This document shows, piece by piece, positions 1-8,538 of a DNA stretch of 64,000 nucleotides (positions are counted from its first letter, which is position 1; each line of letters starts with the position of its first letter). Both the position numbers and the translations under genes were made by a program. Source of the DNA: Geobacillus sp. 46C-IIa (GTDB lineage: Bacteria > Bacillota > Bacilli > Bacillales > Anoxybacillaceae); NCBI RefSeq assembly GCF_014679505.1, contig NZ_CP061474.1, positions 1,890,001 through 1,954,000 of the forward strand. Direction: 5' to 3'. Under the pieces are notes generated by a model. It was given only the letters and a program-made list of their open reading frames with translations, had not been told where the DNA came from and did not search any database.

Positions 1-518
1 ATAATTTCCGTCACTTCTTGCACCATCAACGGCGACAACCCTTCCGACGGCTCATCAAGAAGCAGCACTTTCGGATTGGTCAGCAGCGCTCTCCCGATCG
101 ACAGCATTTGCTGCTCCCCGCCGCTTAAATCGCCGCCCATCGACGACTCCCTTTCCTTCAACCGGGGGAACATGGCGTATATTTGATCCAATGTCCAACC
201 ATTTTCGGCCGGACGGTATGTTGTCATCAAGTTTTCTTTCACGGTCAAATTCGGAAAGATTCGTCTCCCTTGCGGAACAAGTCCAATCCCTAACCGCGAT
301 ATTTGAAAACTCGCCTTATCTTGAATTTCCGTCTGTTCCAACACGATCTTCCCCGTTTTAGCCGGCACCATCCCCATAATGGAGTGGATCGTCGTCGTCT
401 TCCCCATTCCGTTCCGGCCCAACAAAACGGTCACTTTTCCTTTTTCCACCGTCAACGAAACGTTGTGAAGGACATGGCTGTCTCCATAAAACGTATTAAT
501 GTTATAGACGTTCAGCAC
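1..518 (-). CDS. livF: Branched-chain-type ABC importer ATPase LivF (partial)
   Basis: ATP-binding subunit of a HAAT-family importer; about 172 N-terminal codons are visible and the 3' part lies beyond the left edge. Visible: Walker A GRNGMGKTTT, the LivF-type stretch GIGLVPQGRRIFP, the signature LSGGEQQML and Walker B VLLLDEPSEGLSP. The start is a GTG at 518, preceded by GGGAAGGGG, and it overlaps the end of livG by 17 bases, which implies translational coupling. It is the last visible gene of livK-H-M-G-F. Because the operon abuts a gentisate degradation cluster, the likely cargo is an aromatic acid rather than leucine; that is inference, since close relatives of LivF serve both. Confidence 0.93.
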   Translation of the reverse strand, partial: MLNVYNINTFYGDSHVLHNVSLTVEKGKVTVLLGRNGMGKTTTIHSIMGMVPAKTGKIVLEQTEIQDKASFQISRLGIGLVPQGRRIFPNLTVKENLMTTYRPAENGWTLDQIYAMFPRLKERESSMGGDLSGGEQQMLSIGRALLTNPKVLLLDEPSEGLSPLMVQEVTEI

Positions 519-1281
519 CGACTGTTTTCCCCTTCCCGATATAAATTTCGTTGACACGTTCGTCCCCCCGCACTTCATCAGGGGTTCCATCGATTAAAAT
601 ATAGCCGTCATACAGCACAATCATGCGCTCGGCCAATCCAAACACAACATCGAGATCATGTTCGATCACCATGACGGTAAGATCCTTTGGCAACTGGTGA
701 AGCAACTGAACAATGTAAGTGGTCTCGGCTTGGGACATGCCCGCTGTCGGTTCATCAAGCAACAGTACATCAGGCTCCATCGCAATGCCGAGCAAAATCT
801 CGACTTGCCGCTGCTCACCGTACGACAACGTTTTTACTCGTTCATTGGCAATCTCCTTAAGCCCCCACGTCTCAAGCAAATGTTCCGCTTCCGCAAACAG
901 CGCCGGCGCCCAGCGGGCATTTCTCGGTTTGAACCATACATTCGCCATTCCGCGCTTTCGCTGCAATACTAATAACAAGTTGTCGAGCACTGTCAATTCA
1001 TTAAGCAGATTATTTTTCTGAAACGTGCGCACAATCCCTTCTTGCGCCCTTTTAACATTCGGCATGTTCGTCATTTCTCTTCCTTTATAATAGATCTTGC
1101 CTCCGGTGGGAAGGAGATCGCCCGCCAACAAGTGAAAGAACGTAGTTTTTCCTGCTCCGTTCGGGCCGATGATTCCGATTCGCTCGCCTTTTCTCACGCT
1201 GAGGGATACGTCCTTAATAATTTGCAAACCGCCGAAATGCTTGCTGATTCTGTCAACATGCAATATGACGTCCTTTTCCAT
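502..1281 (-). CDS. livG: Branched-chain-type ABC importer ATPase LivG
   Basis: Second ATPase subunit, 259 residues, the normal LivG length. Walker A GPNGAGKTTFFHLLAG lies near residue 39, the signature LSYGEQRQVEILLG near 152 and Walker B VLLLDEPTAGMS near 172, followed by the switch histidine in VIEHDLDVVF. It pairs with LivF to drive the LivH/LivM channel. The start is the ATG at 1281 behind AAGGAGGGAGG. The livM gene ends 12 bases upstream. The paralogue at 21630-22385 belongs to the second importer and keeps the same motifs. Confidence 0.95.
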   Translation of the reverse strand: MEKDVILHVDRISKHFGGLQIIKDVSLSVRKGERIGIIGPNGAGKTTFFHLLAGDLLPTGGKIYYKGREMTNMPNVKRAQEGIVRTFQKNNLLNELTVLDNLLLVLQRKRGMANVWFKPRNARWAPALFAEAEHLLETWGLKEIANERVKTLSYGEQRQVEILLGIAMEPDVLLLDEPTAGMSQAETTYIVQLLHQLPKDLTVMVIEHDLDVVFGLAERMIVLYDGYILIDGTPDEVRGDERVNEIYIGKGKTVGAERL

Positions 1282-1293
1282 TTTCCTCCCTCC

Positions 1294-2283
1294 TTATTGA
1301 TTGGCCTCATTATTCACCAATGGTTTCGTGCCTTTTTGTGAAATCGGCAGCCTATGGGCAGCTAGTTTTTGAAACAGACGCGCAAAACCGACAAGCCCTT
1401 GCGGCATAAAAACAACGAAAAGAATGAAAATGATCCCGATAATCATCGTCCACACCGTTGTATAAGAACTGACGATCGTTTCCAATATAACGATAAACGC
1501 CGCTCCCAACACAGGGCCGACCATCGTTCCGGCCCCACCAATCAACACCATAATGAGCACGGATCCCGACATCGTCCAGTACACATCGTTCGGGGAAACA
1601 AAACCGTTCAAGTTCGAATATAAGGCGCCTGAAATTCCGCCGATGGCTCCTGCTATGATAAAAGCAATGTATTTATACAGGGCGGTGTTATACCCCATCG
1701 CTTTCATCCGCATTTCATTTTCGCGAATTCCGATTAACACATGACCAAATGGAGATTTAACAATCAATCCTAAGACGATGTAAACAACGACAAACACGAG
1801 CACAATTGAATAATAAAGGAACACAGGATTCGAAAGATCTATCGTCCCTAACATCGGGCTCGGCAGCCCGGACAGCCCGTTTGATCCGCCCGTTATTGTT
1901 GTCGATTGATGGACAAACGAGTAAATCATTTGCGAAAAGGCTAGCGTCAACATAAGAAAATAAAACCCGTCCGCTTTCACGCAAAAAAGGCCGATGACGG
2001 CCGACGCCGCCGCAGCAATCAGAACCGAAGCCAAAAGGGTCAACAGAAACTGCGGTGACCACTCTTTCGCCAAAAGGGCCGACGCGTACGCGCCAATCCC
2101 GAAAAAGGCGGCATGCCCTAATGAAACGAGTCCCGTATAGCCGACAAGCACGTTCAAGCTGAGGGCGAAAACCGCTAAAACTAAAATTTCAGCAAGCAAA
2201 TTGAGATAAAACAAGGAAAAGAAAAAGGGGACAGCGATCAGCAAGATGACAGCGACGATGCCCATGAAAACTTGTCTATTCAA
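1294..2283 (-). CDS. livM: ABC importer permease LivM
   Basis: Inner-membrane permease of the liv-type importer, 329 residues with eight or more hydrophobic segments. It contains the LivM hallmark GYTGLVSLGHAAFFGIGAYA near residue 50 and an EAA-like cytoplasmic stretch GIRENEMRMKAMG. The start is a TTG at 2283 that overlaps the livH stop as TTGA; an ATG six codons later is the alternative. AGGTGA at suitable spacing supports the TTG. It forms the channel with LivH. Confidence 0.93.
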   Translation of the reverse strand: MNRQVFMGIVAVILLIAVPFFFSLFYLNLLAEILVLAVFALSLNVLVGYTGLVSLGHAAFFGIGAYASALLAKEWSPQFLLTLLASVLIAAAASAVIGLFCVKADGFYFLMLTLAFSQMIYSFVHQSTTITGGSNGLSGLPSPMLGTIDLSNPVFLYYSIVLVFVVVYIVLGLIVKSPFGHVLIGIRENEMRMKAMGYNTALYKYIAFIIAGAIGGISGALYSNLNGFVSPNDVYWTMSGSVLIMVLIGGAGTMVGPVLGAAFIVILETIVSSYTTVWTMIIGIIFILFVVFMPQGLVGFARLFQKLAAHRLPISQKGTKPLVNNEANQ

Positions 2284-3152
2284 TGCTTGATCACCTGCTT
2301 TCCAAGCAATCCATTTGGTTTGCTAATTAAAATGACGGCCATAAGCGCAAATACAAGAAATAAACTGAGTTCCGGCACAAGAAAACGGCCAAACGTTTCG
2401 ACCATCCCGACAACTAAACTGGCGACAAACGTCCCGGCAATTGAATCGAGACCGCCGACAACGAGAACGACTAAAGCTAAAATTAACGTTTGGAACTCCA
2501 TGCTTGGGTATAAGCCAAGAATCGGTGAAGCAATCACCCCGCCTAGCCCTGCCAAATACCCGCCGGCAAGAAAAACGGCGGTAAAGACGAGCTTAATATT
2601 GACTCCTAAGGCGCTAATCATTTCCTTGTCACTCAACCCAGCGCGGATAATGGCCCCCCAACGCGTTTTTTCTTGGACAAACCATAAACAAGACGCCAAC
2701 ACGACCCCAGCGACAATAACAAACAATCGGTAGGCCGGAAATTCTTGATGAAAGAAATGCAACGTTTCCGATAAAACAGAAGGGAGGGGAATCGATAAAA
2801 CATCCGATCCCCATATGATGGACGTCACATCGTGAATGACATACGATAATCCAAACGTTAACAGCACTTGAGATAAATGCCCTAAATGGTAAGTCGGCCT
2901 AAGCAAGATGAGTTCGATGATGAGGGATAAAACGGCTACAATGAGCGGTGCGATGATTAGGGCAAGCCAAAAGTTTTCGAATCGTTGCGTCGTCAATGTA
3001 TAGGCAACATATGCTCCAATCATATATAACGAACCGTGGGCCAGGTTCAATACCCCTAATATTCCAAATACTAATGATAAGCCGCAAGTAATCACAAACA
3101 ACAACATGCCGTATGACACGCCGTTGACGAGTTGAGCGGCAATGATGTCCAT
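2280..3152 (-). CDS. livH: ABC importer permease LivH
   Basis: Partner permease, 290 residues, strongly hydrophobic throughout. The N-terminal VNGVSYGMLLFVITCGLSL and GVLNLAHGSLYMIGAYVA stretches are typical of LivH, as is GAIIRAGLSDKEMISALG in the cytoplasmic loop. The start at 3152 follows GGAGGGAG. It ends with TGA overlapping the livM TTG start. The substrate is not readable from the permease; the gene order (binding protein, H, M, G, F) matches the second importer at 20924-25553. Confidence 0.93.
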   Translation of the reverse strand: MDIIAAQLVNGVSYGMLLFVITCGLSLVFGILGVLNLAHGSLYMIGAYVAYTLTTQRFENFWLALIIAPLIVAVLSLIIELILLRPTYHLGHLSQVLLTFGLSYVIHDVTSIIWGSDVLSIPLPSVLSETLHFFHQEFPAYRLFVIVAGVVLASCLWFVQEKTRWGAIIRAGLSDKEMISALGVNIKLVFTAVFLAGGYLAGLGGVIASPILGLYPSMEFQTLILALVVLVVGGLDSIAGTFVASLVVGMVETFGRFLVPELSLFLVFALMAVILISKPNGLLGKQVIKH

Positions 3153-3170
3153 CTTTTTTCTCCCTCCGTT

Positions 3171-4379
3171 CTATTGTCCAGGGTCTTTCACTTTCTCGAT
3201 CACTTCAATCACTTTGTTTTCAGCTTGACCGTTCACTAGGTTCGTTTCGATGATGTACATATTTTGAATAATATGATGGGTTTCCTTATCAAACTGGATT
3301 GGTCCGCGCGGACTCACAAATTGCACGTTGGAAATCGCCTCGACCACTTTGTCAGGATCAGAAGCGTCACCGCCGACCGTCTCTAATGCCTCCGCAATAA
3401 TTCTTGCCGCATCGTAGCCTTCCAACGCTTCAATCGTTGGGCGTGCATTATACTTTTTCTCAAACGCGGCGATAAACGCTTTATTTTCCTTTGTATCCAC
3501 ATGATAGTCCCAGAAAATGGACGCGATCGTTCCTACTCCTGCATTTCCTTGCTGTTTCCGGACATCTTCCGACACAAGCCAGCCGGATCCAATTAATTTT
3601 TTCTCCTTTTTCAACCCGAACTGTTCGTATTGCTGAACGAATTTCACTGCGTCACTTCCCGCAAAGAAGGCGTAAACAGCATCTGCGTCGGCGTTTTTGA
3701 TTGTCGTTAAATACGAGGAATAATCGTTGTTTCCTAAAGGCGGATACACTTCACCGACTACTTTTCCGCCCGCCGCTGTATACGCTTCTTTAAATGCGGC
3801 GGAAACTTCGCGACCGAAGGCGTAATCCGCTGCAGCGATATACACTGTCTTTCCGATATGGTCATATGCCCATTGGCCAAGCGAATAGCCGATCTGCCAT
3901 GAAGAAAAAGACGATCTCCAAATATAATCGCTCCGTTTGCTTCTTGTCAAATCATTTCCTCCGGCGTGGGAGACAAGAAACGGCACCTTTTTCTTATCCA
4001 CCTCATCCCGAATCGCGTAGGCAACGGCCGTGCTCACTGTTCCTGTCAACAAATCCACTTGGTCTTGATCGATCAACTTTCTTGCCTTCCTAAGCCCTAC
4101 TTGCGGGTCGGCTTCCGTATCTTCCACAATAAGCTCAATGTCCTTGCCGGCGGCTTTCCAACCGATGCTTTCAAAATAGAGCTTCATCCCCATCTCCAAG
4201 TTTTTCCCTAAAGACGCGTACACGCCTGATTTTGGCAAAAGAGCGCCAATTTTGATCGTCTCATCATTCTTGGCCGTTCCCCCGTCTTTCTTCGTCGTCG
4301 ACTGGATGGCGCTGTTGCCGCAGGCAGATAAAACGGTTAACAAAACGGCCAACACGATGACATAAACCTTTCTTTTCAT
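3171..4379 (-). CDS. Liv-type ABC importer substrate-binding lipoprotein
   Basis: Extracellular binding protein (Peripla_BP_6, type I fold), 402 residues. A signal peptide MKRKVYVIVLAVLLTVLSAC ends in the lipobox LSAC, so Cys20 should be lipidated. The mature part starts IKIGALLPKSGVYASLG, then the DTEADPQVGLRKARKLIDQD and GRPTIEALEGYDAAR-type segments of this family. The start at 4379 follows AAAGGGGG. First gene of the importer operon; a cre-like site lies 33 bases upstream. The binding protein of the second importer (24321-25553) is its paralogue. Aromatic acid as ligand is inferred from the neighbouring degradation genes. Confidence 0.92.
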   Translation of the reverse strand: MKRKVYVIVLAVLLTVLSACGNSAIQSTTKKDGGTAKNDETIKIGALLPKSGVYASLGKNLEMGMKLYFESIGWKAAGKDIELIVEDTEADPQVGLRKARKLIDQDQVDLLTGTVSTAVAYAIRDEVDKKKVPFLVSHAGGNDLTRSKRSDYIWRSSFSSWQIGYSLGQWAYDHIGKTVYIAAADYAFGREVSAAFKEAYTAAGGKVVGEVYPPLGNNDYSSYLTTIKNADADAVYAFFAGSDAVKFVQQYEQFGLKKEKKLIGSGWLVSEDVRKQQGNAGVGTIASIFWDYHVDTKENKAFIAAFEKKYNARPTIEALEGYDAARIIAEALETVGGDASDPDKVVEAISNVQFVSPRGPIQFDKETHHIIQNMYIIETNLVNGQAENKVIEVIEKVKDPGQ

Positions 4380-4411
4380 TCAAAATCCCCCTTTATCATG
4401 TTCTCAGTTTT

Positions 4412-4426
4412 CTAAAGCGCTTTCAT
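4412..4426 (-). promoter_or_regulatory. Candidate cre (CcpA) site upstream of first liv operon
   Basis: The sequence CTAAAGCGCTTTCAT contains the AAAGCGCTTT core of catabolite-responsive elements, with two mismatches to the TGWNANCGNTNWCA consensus. It sits 33 bases upstream of the binding-protein start, a position suited to roadblock or promoter-overlap repression. The second liv operon has a similar element at the equivalent place. Inference from motif only. Confidence 0.5.
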
Positions 4427-4718
4427 TTCTTCTCATCGAATTCACCTTTTCTGTCGCTCACCCCCATTTTCACTATTTTAAATATCCTAACTTTTATAAT
4501 ATATAATAACTTTCGAAAATTCAATATACTATTTTATCTTTAGTTAAAAAAACATATAGGCAAAATCACCTAAACAATGCTTGTTTGTCTGCATAAATGC
4601 GCATTTTCCCCAAAATATATATTTTGTTTTTTACCACTTCGTATTCTTTTCGTAATACTGCTATTTTCCATATCGTTCAATTAACAAGGAGTGTGCTGGC
4701 AAGAGGAAAGCTTCGCAT

Positions 4719-4824
4719 GGCCGACATCGCTAGCAGCCATTGCTCCATTTGCGAACAACCGGTCACGATAGAACTCCCGAACGTCCACCCATGCCCTTGC
4801 CGTCGAGACATCTCGCAGCCATAA
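4719..4824 (+). CDS. Possible small cysteine-containing protein
   Basis: The gap 4380-4876 carries one open frame on the plus strand whose last 34 codons, from the ATG at 4719, contain CSIC and CPC cysteine pairs separated by 14 residues, an arrangement that could bind zinc. AGAGGA lies about 11 bases before the ATG. I do not recognise it and there is no second copy in the window to test conservation. The remainder of the gap is AT-rich upstream DNA of the liv operon. It may be chance. Confidence 0.25.
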
Positions 4825-4830
4825 AAGAAG

Positions 4831-4868
4831 CCCAAGAGATTTTCCCTAACGGATCTCTTGGGCCTTTC
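4831..4868 (-). terminator. Rho-independent terminator of gentisate module A
   Basis: A ten-pair stem (CCCAAGAGAT with ATCTCTTGGG, 4831-4840 and 4853-4862) lies just beyond the stop of the last module A gene. Reading on the minus strand it is followed by CTTCTTTTA. The plus-strand side is followed by CCTTTCC, so it may also stop transcription of the small plus-strand frame. Confidence 0.75.
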
Positions 4869-4876
4869 CTATCATC

Positions 4877-5467
4877 TTAAATAACAACAAGCTGGTCATT
4901 AACAACCCCTAATGGCCAATGACCGCGTTCGAGCACAGCAATGAGAAAGTGAAACGGATTTGTCTCCCATCCTTTAAGATCGGACAACAGTTCCCAAGCA
5001 CAAGCCATTCCACCGATGTACATCATATAGCCGACCGCAGTAGTCACAACGTTGTCTCCATATGGACGTAACACCGCAAATAACTGGTCAAAACTGTGTT
5101 GAAAAATCACAGACGACACCTCATCGGCCAGCGCCAAAAGTGCTTCCAATCTTCCTGCCTGTTCAGCCTGGTGCTTGAATTGATCAGGAACATGCCGCAA
5201 CGCCTGCCAAATGCTATCCTCTTCGAGACGAATCGCCTCGATTGATGATCGCAATTCTTGTTCAGCCAGCCACTTCACCTCGACATGACGGACACCGAAA
5301 AAATCGGCGAACTGGCGAAGCGGCTGTTCGACCTGTTCATCTCCTTGCCGGCCAAGCGAAGAAAGCCAATCGATATTTACGAAGCGGTCGAGCAGACAAT
5401 GAACTGCCGCGTTTTCCGTCCCCGCCGCCCCTGTATGGTTGATTCCCTTTTCAGAAACTGTGCTCAT
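4877..5467 (-). CDS. Unknown protein linked to gentisate module A
   Basis: 196 residues, not recognised. The start is the ATG at 5467 because AAGGAGGGAGACG precedes it; the 14 extra codons upstream lack a ribosome binding site. It has a paralogue at 35974-36558 in module B. The two share a strong C-terminal block, MYIGGMACAWE followed by SDL, GW and NPF, then GHW-LG near the end, plus TAV and an N-terminal DW. No signal peptide, and only one mildly hydrophobic stretch (around the MYIGGMACAWE block), so probably cytosolic. It is the last gene of the operon downstream of gentisate dioxygenase. Retention in both rearranged modules argues for a role in this pathway; the function is unknown. Confidence 0.8.
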   Translation of the reverse strand: MSTVSEKGINHTGAAGTENAAVHCLLDRFVNIDWLSSLGRQGDEQVEQPLRQFADFFGVRHVEVKWLAEQELRSSIEAIRLEEDSIWQALRHVPDQFKHQAEQAGRLEALLALADEVSSVIFQHSFDQLFAVLRPYGDNVVTTAVGYMMYIGGMACAWELLSDLKGWETNPFHFLIAVLERGHWPLGVVNDQLVVI

Positions 5468-5522
5468 CGTCTCCCTCCTTAATTTATAATGCCTGCAGCT
5501 GCCGATCACAGGAGAACGGCTT

Positions 5523-6647
5523 TTAACTGCTTACCGCCTCGGCCTCAAACTCCCCGACGATCGGTTGATATCCATTGTTATTCGGGTACGCTTCTTCACG
5601 CTGCAATCCGAGCTTTTCCATAATCGGCAAATCGTTGGCGCAGAAGAGAAGTGCATCCTCATTGGATGTGTTCACATGTTCGTGCCAGGCCCAGTTCGGA
5701 ATGACGAAATAATCGCCTTTTGTCCAGTTGAACCGAACACCGTTAATGACTGTATATCCTTCGCCTTTGAACACGTGATAAATCGCTGAATACGTGTGGC
5801 GGTGCGCCTTTGAGTGATAGCCGACCGGCAATTTTTGCATCCAAGCGGCAATGTTCGGGTTGGCCGTATGGCCGTTTGATGGATTAATGTACTCAACCGC
5901 AATGCCATCATACGAATCCGGCTCAAAATCACTTAGCCCTGTCAATGCGGCTTCGGTCTGTTTCCACTTGTACAACCCAAGCGGTGCGACTTGCGGCTTC
6001 CGGTCGCCGATCGGCCGAACCATGCCGCCACGATACTTGCGCGCCGAGTAATCATCCGGAAGCGACGGCGGCTCAATGCCATCCGGGTACGGTTCAAAGA
6101 ACGTGCCGCCTGTCGAATAAATAAACGGGATATCTAAACAATCCATCCAGAACATCGGCTCTTCCCCCGGATGACTATGGCCATGCCATAATCCGCCTGG
6201 GGTGATGAGAAAGTCGCCTTCTTCCATAAACAGCCGTTCGCCTTGGACCATCGAATACGCCCCTTTTCCGTCTGTGATAAATCGCATGGCGCTTTGCGTA
6301 TGGCGGTGCGATGGCGCCGTTTCCCCAGGCAAAATGAGCTGAACGGCCGCATATAGTGTGTTGGTGGTTGACGCCCATCCCCACGGCTGACGCTGTTTGA
6401 GCCCGGGATTTTGTAAGTAAATGGCCCGCCGCTCGCCGCCGCGCTCCGGTGTGAAAATTTGCGTCGCCTCTAAAAGAAGCTTGCGGAGCGTTTCCCCTTT
6501 CCATAAGTACGGCACCGCTTCCGGCTTCGGCTCTTTATGCATCAAATCCGGAATCGCTTCCCATAACGGCCCTAAATGGTACTGTTCAATTTTTTTCGTA
6601 AACTCTTTTACTTCTTTGCTTTGGAAAAACGGATTGGCTTCTGCCAT
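5523..6647 (-). CDS. Gentisate 1,2-dioxygenase (module A)
   Basis: Opens the ring of gentisate (2,5-dihydroxybenzoate) between C1 and C2 to give maleylpyruvate, using Fe(II). 374 residues with two cupin domains, the normal length. The N-terminal cupin carries the iron ligands H114-R-H116 (in PSHRHTQSAMRF) and H155-G-H157 (in GGLWHGHSHPGEEP). The C-terminal cupin has a second HRHTYSAIYHV motif near 282. The start at 6647 follows GGGGGGAG. It lies directly after the DinB-type isomerase and FAH-type hydrolase genes, which handle its product. A paralogue with about half its residues identical is at 42293-43402. Confidence 0.93.
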   Translation of the reverse strand: MAEANPFFQSKEVKEFTKKIEQYHLGPLWEAIPDLMHKEPKPEAVPYLWKGETLRKLLLEATQIFTPERGGERRAIYLQNPGLKQRQPWGWASTTNTLYAAVQLILPGETAPSHRHTQSAMRFITDGKGAYSMVQGERLFMEEGDFLITPGGLWHGHSHPGEEPMFWMDCLDIPFIYSTGGTFFEPYPDGIEPPSLPDDYSARKYRGGMVRPIGDRKPQVAPLGLYKWKQTEAALTGLSDFEPDSYDGIAVEYINPSNGHTANPNIAAWMQKLPVGYHSKAHRHTYSAIYHVFKGEGYTVINGVRFNWTKGDYFVIPNWAWHEHVNTSNEDALLFCANDLPIMEKLGLQREEAYPNNNGYQPIVGEFEAEAVSS

Positions 6648-6659
6648 GGTTTCTCCCCC

Positions 6660-7157
6660 CTAGGCGATCGATTGCGACTCGTATTTTTTCATGTTCCGTT
6701 CGATTTGCTTTAGGTGGCCGGCCAAATGCTCGGTAAGAAAATGCTCAATTAAAAACGTCATCGGCTTCACGCCAAATTTCGGATTGCGATGTGGTGCTTC
6801 CAACGCCAACTGTTCGTCATTTAGCGCCGCCAGTTGTTTATCGGCCAATTCCACCGCCGCCCGAATCCCGTGAATCACCTCATCGACATGGCGGGCGTCC
6901 GCTTGGCGAACCGCCGCCAGTCTCGCTTCATCATTGAGCCCCCGCCCCCATTCGCCGCCGCCGGCTTGAATGACACGAACAAGTTCCCTTGTCCAGTAGC
7001 CGATCACTTCTTCAACGTGACAAAGAATTTCCATGATCGACCATTCATCGGTAGACGGTTTCCAACGGATCGTTTCTTCTGTCAACGTGCCAGCTTTTTG
7101 GATGATCTTCTCTACCGACTCTTTGATTTCTTCGCGGTATTGCTCGATCAACGGCAT
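6660..7157 (-). CDS. DinB-family thiol-dependent maleylpyruvate isomerase (probable)
   Basis: 165-residue four-helix-bundle DinB protein. The expected metal ligands are visible as H47 (ILCHVEE) and H144/H148 (HFLTEHLAGHL). DinB proteins next to gentisate dioxygenase are known as mycothiol-dependent maleylpyruvate isomerases in actinobacteria; in Bacillota the cofactor would be bacillithiol. It would convert maleylpyruvate to fumarylpyruvate. The start overlaps the hydrolase gene by 10 bases, with GGAGGTGGG in front. Module B has no counterpart. Family is certain; the reaction is inferred from context. Confidence 0.8.
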   Translation of the reverse strand: MPLIEQYREEIKESVEKIIQKAGTLTEETIRWKPSTDEWSIMEILCHVEEVIGYWTRELVRVIQAGGGEWGRGLNDEARLAAVRQADARHVDEVIHGIRAAVELADKQLAALNDEQLALEAPHRNPKFGVKPMTFLIEHFLTEHLAGHLKQIERNMKKYESQSIA

Positions 7158-8098
7158 GACGGTCCCACCTCCACCGGACTCGGTACAGCGGCAACCCGGT
7201 TCTCGAGTACGCCAATGTTCGCCACTTCAATGCGTACGATATCCCCATGCTGCAAAAAGACTTGCGGATTGCGGGCAACCCCGACGCCGCCCGGCGTTCC
7301 GGTGCAAATGACATCGCCCGGTTCAAGCGTCATGATATGCGACAAAAATTCTACAAGATAATGAACATTAAACACCAAGTTTTTCGTATTCGACCGTTGA
7401 CGCTCTTCCCCATTAACGGTCAATGAAATCTCCAGGGAATGCGGATCCGGAATTTCGTCTTTTGTCACAAGCCACGGTCCCATCGGCGCGCTCCCATCAA
7501 TCGTTTTTCCTTGCAGCCATTGGATCGTCCGCCGTTGCAAGTCCCGTGCTGTCACATCATTGACGATCGTATACCCGGCCACATACTCGAGCGCATCCGC
7601 CTGCTTTACATTCCGCGCCCGTTTGCCGATGACGAACGCAAATTCCGCTTCATAATCGAGCTGACTCGTGATCGGCGGCAACGGGATGTCATCTTCCGGA
7701 CCGATGATCGTATTGCTAAACTTGGCAAAAATGACAGGGTATTCAGGCAGTTCTCGCTTCATTTCGAGAATATGCTCACGGTAATTATGGCCGACGCAAA
7801 TGATTTTGTTTGGCTTTAACACCGGCGCTTCCATTTTGACATGGGCGCGGTCGATCGTAAGTCCATGTGCCAAGGCGAATTCAACCGCTTTTTGCGCCTC
7901 TTCCAAACTGTTCTCTCCGCCTTCAAGCAGCCCGATGGTATCGGCTGGAACAAGCGCGGCGGCAAGCTGCTCGGCACGCGGATGCCCGTTGGCCTTTAAC
8001 CGGGCCACATACGCTTGATGGAGATCGATGACCTTGTCTTCAACGATACACCCAGCACGCACCGCATCACCCAATCGGTAGTTGATGATTTTCATCAT
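7148..8098 (-). CDS. Fumarylpyruvate hydrolase, FAH family (module A)
   Basis: Hydrolyses fumarylpyruvate to fumarate and pyruvate, the last gentisate step. 316 residues: an N-terminal domain of about 100 residues, then the FAH catalytic domain with VGHNYREH, the metal ligands in DYEAEFAFVIGK, NDVTARDLQ and the loop TGTPGGVG. The start is one of two tandem ATGs at 8098/8095 behind GGAGGGACA; the first overlaps the thioesterase stop. A more divergent paralogue is at 39743-40615. Confidence 0.88.
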   Translation of the reverse strand: MMKIINYRLGDAVRAGCIVEDKVIDLHQAYVARLKANGHPRAEQLAAALVPADTIGLLEGGENSLEEAQKAVEFALAHGLTIDRAHVKMEAPVLKPNKIICVGHNYREHILEMKRELPEYPVIFAKFSNTIIGPEDDIPLPPITSQLDYEAEFAFVIGKRARNVKQADALEYVAGYTIVNDVTARDLQRRTIQWLQGKTIDGSAPMGPWLVTKDEIPDPHSLEISLTVNGEERQRSNTKNLVFNVHYLVEFLSHIMTLEPGDVICTGTPGGVGVARNPQVFLQHGDIVRIEVANIGVLENRVAAVPSPVEVGPSCR

Positions 8099-8523
8099 TG
8101 TCCCTCCTCACGTGTGGTCATGGCCGCTGTCTGCCGGATATTCTCACGAAGTTCCGCCGGGATGGGAGCGGCTTTCGGCCTGCCGCCGGCGAATGTCGTC
8201 CACACCCGCACCTCATACCCGTCAGCCACGAGCTGGTCACCGCGGAAAAACTGATGTTGGATGCGGAACGATTTTTCTCGCAGGTCAGCAATAGACGACT
8301 TCACACAAACGTGATCTTCAAAAAAGAGCGGGGCAAGAAACTGGCATTTCGCTTCCACAATCGGCATACCGATTCGCTCTTCTTGAAACCACTTCCATGT
8401 CGAATGCCCAAGGCTGGCAAAAAAGTGGTGGGACGCTTCGTCCATCCACTTATAAAAATTCGGGTAAAAGACGATGCCTGCCGCGTCAGTATCCCCCCAG
8501 CGGACTTGGAAAGAGTACTCCAT
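8095..8523 (-). CDS. 4-hydroxybenzoyl-CoA-thioesterase-like protein (module A)
   Basis: Hot-dog-fold acyl-CoA thioesterase, 142 residues. The N-terminal GDTDAAGIVFYPNFYKWMDE matches the active-site region of Pseudomonas 4-hydroxybenzoyl-CoA thioesterase (GDCDPAGIVWYPNY in that enzyme), where the aspartate equivalent to D13 is catalytic; GMPIV is also shared. It should release a hydroxylated benzoate from CoA. Between a ring hydroxylase and gentisate dioxygenase, gentisyl-CoA is the natural substrate (inference). The start at 8523 follows CAGGAGG. The module B paralogue is 36584-37009. Confidence 0.85.
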   Translation of the reverse strand: MEYSFQVRWGDTDAAGIVFYPNFYKWMDEASHHFFASLGHSTWKWFQEERIGMPIVEAKCQFLAPLFFEDHVCVKSSIADLREKSFRIQHQFFRGDQLVADGYEVRVWTTFAGGRPKAAPIPAELRENIRQTAAMTTREEGQ

Positions 8524-8538
8524 CGCATTTCCTCCTGA

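Noticed and set aside
4877..5509. Longer start (5509) for the unknown module A protein
   Set aside because: The extra 14 codons lie upstream of a clear AAGGAGGGAG site that serves the ATG at 5467.
8098..8538. Long plus-strand open frame opposite the thioesterase gene
   Set aside because: It is a complementary-strand shadow of a well-supported gene, with no ribosome binding site and no family resemblance. The same reasoning removes the other opposite-strand frames, including 8875-9510, 37497-38048, 45893-46450 and 47310-47909.
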